NCBI RefSeq assembly: GCF_032854445.1
Contig: NC_088296.1
Coordinates: forward strand, 19,335,485-19,399,484
Origin: Liolophura sinensis
Taxonomy: Eukaryota; Mollusca; Polyplacophora; Chitonida; Chitonidae
DNA length: 64,000 nucleotides
Direction of reading: 5' to 3'
Below, piece by piece: positions 25,401-37,400 of this stretch (position 1 is its first letter; every line of letters starts with the position of its first letter). A model generated the notes under the pieces. The model worked only from the letters and a program-made list of their open reading frames with translations, was not told the DNA's origin and did no database searches. The position numbers and the translations under genes were made by a program.

Positions 25401-28400
25401 TTGTTATGCAGGTTTTCTAGGACCTTTGCTGGATCTCAATTCACAAAAGGTTTGCACAGAATTGTTGTCACACCTTATTAACTTGTCGATGAGAAGTAGC
25501 TGTATGTAATTATGTCCTGAGCTGGCTGTGATGTGTGTTCCACCTGGTCGATTCACTCTCAAGCCATTTTTGACAGCAAATCACTAGTTTTGTTTCTCTT
25601 GTTCGCTGTGTTTCGCAATAAGATTGGTTTTGCATTTTATCTTATAAAGTATATAGATTAAATTATTATTGAATTAAAGATTCAAAGTAAGACACCATAT
25701 TGAGCTGAGCTCTGTGATCAGTATTCCCTGTGCAAGGGATTTTTGTTATTTATTTATTTATGTTTGATTTATTTATTTGTTTATGTGACTGGTGTTTTTT
25801 GCCGTACTCTAGAAAATTTCACCTTTATGACGGTCAGCATTATGGCGAGTGGAAACCCACGACCATCCGCAGGTTGCTGGCAGACCTTCCCTCTCCTCAG
25901 CAGGAGAGGAAGCCAGAATGAGCTAGACGTGAACTCACTGCGTTAGCGCACTATCCAACTTAGCGATGGAGGCCCCTATTTATGTTTGAACTCAGGAAAT
26001 GTGCATCTGTGTAGCAAGATATTTGGCACTCTTGAATCAGTAGAAAAGACAACTATTGGAGATGGTAGTACTACCCGTGGAGAGAAAAATAAAATGGATG
26101 ATTACCATGTTTAACTACATGTATGTGTGTGAACACCAAATAAAATATCTCCATCCCTAGTACTAAAAAATGTGATGTCCATTTCCCTGTCTGTTAATGC
26201 GTTGATATGGCCTGCAGGCTATAACATACTTGTGCATACAACATAGTGATTTTCCATGAATAGGTGACTACAATGCTACTCTGGGGGCAGCCTTTCCCAC
26301 CAGAGGCAACTCAGGCCAATTGCTCAATGCTCTGAATTCCCACCTTTGCGATGATGTTTTGTGGGCAAACGGGTAACGTAGAGTGTGATACTCGCCGAAT
26401 GCAATAGTATTCACACTGGAAAAGTCGGTTCGTTGTATCCAAACATTTCAGAAAAGAAAAACAAAGAACATTATCCCAACAACAAAAGCACACTTCAACT
26501 TAATCTTTGCTCTAAGGGGCAATGTACATGCATGGTACCCTCTTTGTTTCAGCTTGCTGCGCTATGCCCCAAACCCCGGGGGTGGGGGAGGGGCGTCGGC
26601 TAAGCCATGTTCCAACCCCGGCGGCTACAACGCTAAATCCGCCTCCTGTAGTGTCTGTGTAAACTCGGGGCTCCCTGTCCTCGACGAAACTTGCCCTTTT
26701 CACGGCCTCAAAACTGACGGGTCTGTTCTTCACATATTTTATTTTCTGTTGTGAGATTTCCAGTATTGTTTTCTTGACATTTTTTTCCCTTGCTTCAGTA
26801 TAGGCAAATAAATATTTAGTTTGGCTTTTTAATTGTTATTGTTTGAAAGTTTTAGTGTTTAAATATTGAAAATAGTACACATAATTTTGGTCTTTTTTTT
26901 TTTTTTTTTCAAAACTTAGGTATTTACATTCATTCATCAAATACATGTATTCATATTTGCTTAACTACTATACATGAAGCTTTATAAGCCAAAAAATCTT
27001 TATCAAATATTTAAACTGATGTATAACTTGAAAAACATATCCGGTAGGCTACATCCAGCAAGTTGGCTTGTTGTGTTTGTTCACTTTTGCTTCTTGTAGT
27101 GTCTAGGACTAACTGTAACTTTTAGATTTAGCTATTAATTGTTAACTTTATCGCAATGAGCTTCATACAGTCTGTTACTGGTAATGCAATCTGTTACTGG
27201 TAGTGCACTCTGTGGATTGTGATGTTATGTCTGATACGGTATAGAAGACATTTCTAAGAAGTACCTACAATAATGAATTCCTGTAAGTTTTCATTTCGAG
27301 TTGAGTGCCTCGTTAGCATTGTTGACATACATATATATTAAGACAATATCTAAAGCATGCATACATTGTTATTCATTAATTTCAGTCACTCTCACATAAA
27401 GATTGATTTGCATTGGTCTGTTGTTACTGGCTGTTGTGCACCTGCTTACCCTGATACACTCTGCTGTAGTCCTTGTAGTGTCTGTGCTTGCTCTAACCTT
27501 GTACAGAGTACACATACTTCGATACAAATAGATAATCCTTGGTCTTCATTCCACATTCATACATGTATTATACACTAGCTAGTGACATACCTAGCCCTGT
27601 CGTTGTTTCAAAACAGATTTCAGGCCACGACATAAGAGGCGATAAAACTGATTGATCGCCTGTCAATCTCCTAAATGTAAATTCAGGGGAACGAATTTTT
27701 GATCACCATGTAAACTCCAGGGGAACAATAATTTCATGCGTTTGCAAGTAGAATGTGCTCTTAGTAGATTGCAAATAGCTAAATTTATCTTACTTACAGG
27801 AAAATCTGCACAAACTTTGTGCGAGTTTAAATAGAAAAAGAACTGATCACCGATGTCGGTAAAATGAAAATGGCTGCTTGTGTCAATGAGCGTAGACTAC
27901 TCGTATGTAATGTGACCTATGATTGGCTCAGTGAAAATTGTGTGACCAATGAAATGTTTCATTTCACAATCCCAAATAAATGTTCACACCTGTGAGGAGT
28001 TTGGGGACCCACATGGTTTGAAAAAGGACTTCAGAATATTGACAGTAGCTTAATGATTATTATCTTAATTAACACTATTGCCACGTTGAAATCAATCAAA
28101 AAAACATTATTGAAATCAATACATATGCATGACAATTCTCTGTATGAGTGTTCTTTCAAACACGATCAAACCCGATTCTTAAAATGAAGAAAACATATAG
28201 TTTGTACAACGTGGCCCATTATCTTTATGCGGCAACGTAGATAGATGTACCAAAAAATACATCTGTTGATACAGGACCTATCTATTCGGAATGTGAAGCC
28301 AGTATGTGTGTTTAGGGATCCCATACTGTGTAGAGGGTGACGTCCCCCCTCTGGAATACAGTAAAGCCTTTGAAAAGAATGACCTTGACCTATAAAGGGG

Positions 28401-31400
28401 TGATCAGTATTTCAATGTCCTGGCTGATAATCCAGGAGAATGACTTTCTGATCCCCTCGCTCACCCTTATAACGAGGACTGGATTGCTATGTTTTCTTTG
28501 GTGTGTTTAAAATTTATTTATTTATTTATTTGATTGGTGTTTTATGCCGTACTCAAGAATATACGACGGCAGCCAGCATTATTTTGGGTGGAAACCGGGC
28601 AGAGCCCGGGGGAAACCAACGAGCATCCGCAGGTTGCTGACAGACCTTCCCACGTACGGCTGGAGAGGAAGCCAGCATGAGCTGGACTTGAACTCACAGC
28701 GACCACATTGGTAAGAGACTCCTGGGTCATTGCGCTGCGCTAGCGCGCTAACCAACTAAGCCACGAAGGCCCCCGTGTTTAAAAGGAAAAACTACAAATG
28801 ATTTTGCCTTGAGTTATTTAGAGGGTATCCGACAGGGACCTAAACAGTTTTGTCAAATGTGTTTGGTAAATCAACTTTTAATTATAAATTCTTCATGTGA
28901 GGCCATGGTTATAGGGTTTATAGAAATGAATCTTGCCGGACACATTACTTAGTGAAATCTACTAACTTGGCAGTGCTCGTACTGATTGTCTCATAGTGCG
29001 CAATTTTGCTTTACACTGGGCTGTCCAACATCGGAAAAATAGAAAGTTAAGCTTTTTATATGCTCCGCCATCGGACAGAGTGTATTAGAATTTTTTCTGA
29101 GGTGAATAGAACAGTGTTCATATATATGTGTATTCATTTTGTTGTCAGTACTGAGGGCTTGTTGTGGAGGAGGGCAAGTTTCTGAAATCTCACTTGTCGG
29201 TCACACACAGGGACTTGTCAATTTCATTTTAATTTGATCCAAATCTAAATGGGTTCCCATAGATTTTTGGGACGCCACCAAAATCTAGTCATGCTAGTAC
29301 CGCAAAATGAAATGACAGAAGAGAGATTCTTATAGATATAGCACTTCTCTATCAATTTACTTCTGCACATGCATGCATTTCAATCTCTTCACTGTCTTGT
29401 CACACCCGACCTCTAAATGCCACTGTAACACATAATGCAGGTTTCGATGCATAGAAAAGTATACAGAATTTGGAGATTTCATGTTCATAGGCGTATGCAT
29501 GATGTGAAACTCTCTGATCCACGTAATTTCCAGAAAGACGTGTAGATCTGGATCTGAAATTAGAGAACGTGCTTATTTAGATATTATTTTAATTGCCTTG
29601 GATTCTCGAAGTTTTGGATGGAACCGTTTCTGAGAAATTGGAAAGAAAACCTCTGTACACGTGTATTTAAATTTAAACCTAGAGTTACTCAACTTGGGAA
29701 ATTCTGCCAGCAAAGTGCGGATGGCTAATGGCTTTCCCCTGGGCTCTTCTGGGTTTTCACCTACCATTACGCTGGCCGCCGTCGTATCAGTAAAATGTTC
29801 TTGTGTATGGTGTAATACACCAATGCAACAAATAAATGAATTAAAATCGACTTTAGTGTTAAGGCATGTATGTCCCAAAAGCAAGGTTAAATGATAAAGA
29901 TTGAGATAGTCTGATTCCTTTCTTAAATTGCGAAAAGAAAAGTGCGTTGTATTAAAGCCGCTGCTGTTAGTTTGGTAGGATAATACGGAAACAAGTTTTC
30001 TGTCGTTTCCAATTGTGCTTGGTATGACTTAATACAAGAACTCTTGACAGCACTCATCACTGACATTTAGCCACAAATGACATCGGGGCCTCCGTGGCTC
30101 AGTCGGTTAGCGCGCTAGCGCAGCGTAATGACCCAGGAGCCTCTCACCAATGCGGTCGCTGTGAGTTCAATTCCAGCTCATGCTGGCTTTCTCTCCGGCC
30201 GTAAGTGGGAAGGTCTGCCAGCAACCTGCGGATGGTCGTGGGTTTCCCCCGGGCTGTGCCCGGTTTCCACCCACCATAATGCTGGCCGCCGTCGTATAAG
30301 TGAAATATTCTTGAGTACGGCGTAAAACACCAATCAAAAAAAAAAAAAAAAAAAAAAAAAAAACACAATGACATCGTACTTTCAAATGCCTTTATACTCA
30401 ACGTCATACCTGCAGGATTCATCGTCACATAAGGAAAATTATCATGTCACGTGAGGAATATTATCATGTCACATGAGGAATATTATCATGTCACATAAGG
30501 AATATTATGTCACATAAGGAATATTATCATGTCACATAAGGAATATTATGTCACATGAGGAATATTATGTCACATGAGAAATATTGTCATGTCACATTAG
30601 GAATAGTATCATGTCACATGAGGAATAGTATCATGTCACATAAGGAATATTATCATGTCACATGAGGAATACTATCATGTCACATGAGGAATATTATCAT
30701 GTCACATGAGGAATATTATCATGTCACATTAGGAAAATTATGTCACATCAGGAAAATTATCATGTCACATAAGGAATATGAATTATCACATCACAGCAGG
30801 AATATTGTGATCTCACATCAGCAATATTATGTCACATCAGGAAAATTATCATGTCACATCAGGAAATTATCATGTCACATTAGGAAAATTTCATGGAAAC
30901 CATTGACGAGGATTTTGTTTTTGTTGACTCTTACCCTATAGGCATGATAGGAGTTAAATAGTGTGATTCATTGTTTATTTTTTTTTTTGAACTCTTGTGA
31001 TAGCTATGTTCCATATGTCCCAGTATCCATCAACTCAGTTTAATATTTTCGCCTAGCCTCTCTTTGGACTAAAGTACCACTTCAAGTATTGTCCTGACTT
31101 TATCATGCATCTTCATCAGCATTATTCTTATAATGTTAAAAAAAAATCTGGAACACCTTGATTGAAAATTAACTTTTTTTTTTGTCAAGCATAGTGACTC
31201 AGCCCAAACAAGTGTCTCCATGAATTGTTAGCACAATGATACGTACATGGGAAGGTCTGCCAGCAACCTGCGGATGGTCGTGGGTTTCCTCCGGGCTGTG
31301 CCCGTTTTCCTCCCACCATAGTGTGGCTGCCGTCTTATAACTGAAATATTCTTGAGTACGGCATAAAACACCAATCGAATAAATAAATAAATTAATGTAA

Positions 31401-34400
31401 ATTGACATAATAATCTATTGTATTTTCGCCTAAGTTTTAACATTCTAGAACTCCTGTTTTTTGCTTGATTCGGATTGATTCATCTACCTGATAAAGCCAC
31501 TTGTACAGTTCTTAGTGCAGTTTGATTAATTTTTTTTTATCAGCAAAACCAAGGTGATCAAATACCAAAAGTATCATTTTATGTCCTCTTTCTGGTTTTG
31601 AAAGTTTAATGTAGTAATGTATTGGTATTGTCTAGGATGCTGAGATTGTATAGACTTGTATATACACTATACATGTGTCATTAACAAAAACAATAAGACC
31701 TAGACTTATAGGGGCAGAAGAGCAGAAGGGGTCATACAACTGTACATATACAAGGGCTAAAACAAAAAGCTAATATTCGTGTATACCTATGTAAGAAGTG
31801 GATCAACCTTTGTGTTTCTTGGCAACCCAGTGCTCAGCTCAGTTCTAGGTTTTTTATGTATATTTTTGTCTAAATTTTCGACAAGAAACTACATGTATAA
31901 TGCTGAAGGCCATGCAAATTCTTGAGAGTGACTGAGACTCAAGTTTGCTCAATTGTTGGTGACAACGCTGTGCAATGCAAAGAAATCTTGCGTTGGTCAT
32001 GGATATCTGGGTTATTATTGAAATATGATTCATGTTGCCTTGGAAACCTGTGAACTTGACTGTTCGTCTGTTAACTACCACTCCTGTCCCTGCGTCTGCA
32101 CTTGCAGCTTCTCTCACTTTAGAGTATTATAGTACTATAGAGCAGGTTTCTGACAGAGTTCATTAACTTCTATGCTATGAATCATAGAAATACATGTAAG
32201 GCGCTGACCAGTTCATGCAAAGTCTTCTGTTTTGTTTGTTTGTGTTTTTTTTTTTGATCATTTTACATCTTGCTGTTTTGTTTGCTTCTTTCCCAAACCC
32301 CTGGTTTGTGTTTTTTTTTCATTTTCTCTTTTGCTGTTGAGTATTATGGCCTTGAATTCTGATAGGAACTAAAACCGATTCACACTGTTGAGTTTACAAT
32401 TGCAGAGATGTTATGAATCCTGTTTATTAAATGAAAAAAATGACAATATAACTGCATCAAGAGGATGCTTGCTCCTTAATGTGTGGACAAAGATTTGGTT
32501 CCAAGGCCAAGAGTCATTTTTTTCAGGTTTTTCATTTCAGGAACAATTTTAAGTTTTTTTAATAACCAACCTTTCAAAATATTTATTTTGTTGTTTCAGT
32601 GCTGATGCACTCCAACGGAACCAAGAGCTGGAATTTGAACGAAACAAAGAGAGATTTGTCTTTCTCAAGGTATGTAGGAAGATAGCAACCTTAAAACAGT
32701 TACAACGTTTTATTACTATAAATTTTGGCAAGAAATTATCGATGTGTTCACTGAAGAATATTGCACTCATTATACCGTACTTGTATCGCAGCAGTGGTAT
32801 TTGTGAATGAAGAAAATGTTGATACCTTTCCATGTTTCTACAGAATCGGAACATCTTGTTAGTTAATAAAAGTTGACAATGTCATTTCAGTAACAACTAT
32901 CAAAATTGGGACTTGCTGCTGCCTCACTTGACGCTCAGCACAGAGAGGTTACAGTAAGGAAACATGAAAATTTGGCCCTGTGTCAGTATAATGTGCCTGG
33001 ATGTGGTGTCATATCTGGTGTCTTCGGCATGATACTTTAGTGACACTAGCACCTAGACGGAATGGACTTGCCCTGTCAGGAGAAGGCACATAATTACATG
33101 TACACACCCTTAATGACGTCATATGACTGAAAAATTGTTAATGACAATGAAAAACTCAAGCTATAATATCTGACTACATACATGTATTGTGTTGCGTTTT
33201 CGCAGTGGGGGGCGAAGGCTCTGAAGAATATGCTGATAGTTCCGCCGGGCTCTGGCATCGTCCACCAGGTCAATCTGGAATACTTGGCACGGGTCACTTT
33301 CAACAACAACGGCTTGCTTTACCCAGACAGTGTGGTGGGAACAGACTCCCATACTACCATGATCAATGGCCTGGGGGTGGTTGGCTGGGGTAAGGCTGTA
33401 GAGGTTGTACACTACACCTGACACATACACAACCAGACATTCCACATTCCATTACCATCCATCACCAGTCTGATGTACCCAGAGAGTGTGGTGGGAACAG
33501 GCTCCCATACTACCATGATCAATGGCCTGGGGATGGTTGGCTGGGGTAAGGCTGTAGAGACTGTACACTACACCTGACACATACACAACCAGACATTCCA
33601 TCCTCACACATTGGGTTACCATCCATCACCAGTCTGCTTTACCAAGACAGTGTGGTGGGAACAGACTCCCATACTACCATGATCAATGGCCTGGGGGTAG
33701 TTGGCTGGGGTAAGGCTGTAGAGACTGTACACTGCACCTGACACCTACCCAACCAGACATTCCATCCCCACACAGTGAGTTACCATCCATCACCAGTCTG
33801 CTTTACCCAGACAGTGTGGTGGGAACAGACTCCCATACTACCATGATCAATGGCCTGGGGGTGGCTGGCTTGGGTAAGGCTGTAGAGACTGTACACTACA
33901 CCTGACACATACACAACCAGACATTTCATCCCCACACATTGGGTTACCATCCATCACCAGTTGGCTGTACCCAGACAGTGTGGTGGGAACAGACTCCCAT
34001 ACAACCGTGATCAAAGGCCTGGGGGTGGTTGGTTGGGGTAAGGCTGTAGAGACTGTACAATGCACCTGACACATACACAACCAGACATTCCATCCTCACA
34101 CATTGAGTTACCATCCATCACCAGTCTGATTTACCCAGACAGTGTGGTGGGAATAGACTCCCATACTACCATGACCAATGGCCTTGGGGTGGTTGACTGG
34201 GGGAAGGCTGTAGAGACTGTACACTACACCTGACACATACACAACCAGACATTCCATCCCCACACATTAGGTTACCATCCATCACCAGTTGGCTGTACCC
34301 AGGCAGTGTGGTGGGAACAGACTCCCATACTACCATGATCAATGGTCTGGGAGTGGTTGGCTGGGGTAAGGCTGTAGAGACTGTACACTACACCTGACAC

Positions 34401-37400
34401 ATACACAACCAGACATTCCATCCCCACACATTAGGTTACCATCCATCACCAGTCTGATGTACCCAGAGAGTGTGGTGGGAACAGACTCCCATACTACCAT
34501 GATCAATGGCCTGGGGATGGTTGGCTGGGGTAAGGCTGTAGAGACTGTACACTACACCTGACACGTACACAACCAGACATTCCATCCCCACACATTGGGT
34601 TACCATCCATCACCAGTTTGCTTTACCCAGACAGTGTGGTGGGAACAGACTCCCATACTACCATGATCAATGGCCTGGGGATGGTTGGCTGGGGTAAGGC
34701 AGTAGAGACTGTACACTACACCTGACACATACACAACCAGACATTCCATCCTCACACATTGGGTTACCATCCATCACCAGTCTGATATACCCAGAGAGTG
34801 TGGTGGGAACAGACTCCCTTACTACCATGATCAATGGCCTGGGGGTGGCTGGCTGGGGTAAGGCATTACAACACCACTGTATCCCTTTAAAAAGTGGCCT
34901 CGTGGTAAGCGTGCTACTGCAGCACTGAGACCCAGAAGCCTCTAACCAGTGCTGTCGCTTGAGTTTAAGATGGTTTCCTGCTTATCCTCTCCAGTCGTAT
35001 GTGGGAAGGTCTCCCAGCAAGCTGGAGGTGGTCGTGGGTTTCCTCCCACAATAATGCTAGCCGCTGTCAATGAAATATTGGCGTGTATGGCGTAAAACAC
35101 CAATCTAATAAATAAACAATTTACGGCACATGCACGCACCAGTGAAAGCTTTACATTCCCACTCTCTCTGGTTTCTTCATACTTATTTGGTCGTTATGAT
35201 ACATGAACAGGACAGGGCAGGCATTCATTAGCCCAGTACCAGTGTAATGGCACATAGTGAGGGGAGCAGCCTGTTGTCCTTCACACGTGTTTGGGCTTGC
35301 CCCGATGGCTTAGTTGGTAGAGCGTTCGCTTAGCGGGGTAGTAGATCCAGGATTATTCCTGGGTCGAGTCACACTTAAGACCTTAAAGGAGGATGTTGTA
35401 GCTTCCTTACTTGGCATTCAGCATCAAAGGGCATGACTGGTTGACCCATATCAGCATAATGGCTCGGGCGTTGCGGCTTACTTGCCTTCGGTAAGGCATC
35501 TCGATGAAGCAGCACTAGATAAAAGAGCAACATCTGTCCTGCAACAAGGCGGCACATTACATGCTCTCTAAGGATTCCTTCCTTGTCATGTGACTGAAAA
35601 GTTGTCAAGTACTTTGTTAAACCCTAAGGACTCGCTCACTCACTCACTCACTCACTCACTCATTCAGACACGGTGACGTTCCATTGAGGCAGCCTGATAA
35701 TTGTATCATGCATGCTGGCGAGCCCTCTTGCAGATTCAGGGTGGAGAATAAGCAGCTGACCAGCTTGTTTCAGCATGTTTTACTTGAAATCAGGATTTTC
35801 AAACTATTTAATCTTTTACCAAAGTGACCGAAACTAATCAGCCGGCCCCGATAGCACAGTTGGTAGAGCACTCATGGCGGGAGTGGTAGATCCAGGCTCA
35901 AACCTGGGTCGGGTTTCACCTAAGACCTTAAAAAAATTACAACTTCCTCGCTTGGCGATCAGCATGAAGGGGATAGTGCAATGACTGGTTGCCTCGTATC
36001 AGTATAATGGCTGGGGCGGCATGGCTTACTTGCCTTCGGTAAGTTGTCTCACTGAAGCAACACTAGATGAAAGAGCGGTGGAAATACGTCCTGCAACAAG
36101 GAGGCACATTACATGCACTCTAACGGCTCCGTCGTCGTCATATGACTGCAAAATTGTTACGTACAGCTCACTTACTCACTCACCAAAACTAATTGTTTTC
36201 TGATGGAGGTCTGCTAGATGTTGATGGAGAAAATTCTCTTCTCTGAGCTTTGTTGTCATTGACCATAAACCAGTTCTTCTTACAACTTTTAGTGGATGTC
36301 CATTTAATTTAATCAAAATTAGTCATTGTTTGCCCTGGAAATGAACTGAATCTGGCGTGTTCCATTTCAGGTGTAGGTGGAATAGAAGCTGAGGCAGTGA
36401 TGTTGGGCCAGTCCATTTCTATGGTGTTGCCTGAGGTTGTAGGGTACAGGTTGTCAGGAACTCTGGGAAATCTGACAACGTCAACAGATATTGTGTTAAC
36501 CATCACCAAGGTATGTGTAAGCTGCCCCATAGACTAGAACCTTTGGATAACAATAGCTTATTGTGTGACATTTACATGCACAAGTATGTGAAAAAGTCTA
36601 GATTAATTATTGGCCCAGGAAAGACTTGTTGTGGCTTGAAATATGGCTTTTGAGGCACAAGGCTGTTACGAAAGAGAATGTATTTTGATTGGATATCATT
36701 TGAAAACCATGTCTTCTTGTTTAAAACCATACATGCAGTTGCCCACATTCAAACATGTCATTTGTATATGGGAATGTCTGGCGGCATCCTGCGGATGGTT
36801 GTGAGTTTCCCCTGGGCTCTGCCCGGTTTGCTCCCACCATAACGCTGGCTGCTGTTGTAGAAGTGAAATATTCTTGAGAATGGCGTAAAACACCAATCAA
36901 ATAAATGATTAAATCAATCAAACATGTCAAGTGTCCACTGTGTGTCCTTATTTGGTGCCCGACAGTGGTGTTCCAAGTTTGTTACATCACGTGTTGTATA
37001 TGGTGTCAGTGTAATGTGAGGTCTTGTGTGTGGTGTCGGTGTAATGTGACGTCTTGTATATGATGTCATTGTAATGGGACATCTTGTATGTGGTGTCAGT
37101 GTAATGTGACGTCTTGTGTATGGTGTCAGTGTAATGTGACGTCTTGTACATGGTGTCAGTGTAATGTGACGCCTTGTATATTGTGTCAGTGTAATGTGAT
37201 GTCTTGTATATTGTGTCAGTGTAATGTGACGTCTTGTATGTGGTGTCAGTGTAATGTGATGTCTTGTGTATGGTGTCAGTGTAATGTGACGTCTTGTATA
37301 TTGTGTCAGTGTAATGTGACGCCTTGTATATTGTGTCAGTGTAATGGGATGTCTTGTATATTGTGTCAGTGTAATGGGATGTCTTGTATGTGGTGGCAGT

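Noticed and set aside
30085-30165. tRNA gene candidate in GGGGCCTCCGTGGCTCAGTC and similar heads elsewhere
   Set aside because: These are tRNA-derived SINE heads. The sequence does not close a proper acceptor stem and recurs with the same body attached.
30422-30900. CRISPR-like regular spacing of a short repeat
   Set aside because: The genome is eukaryotic and the array is a head-to-tail minisatellite without unique spacers.
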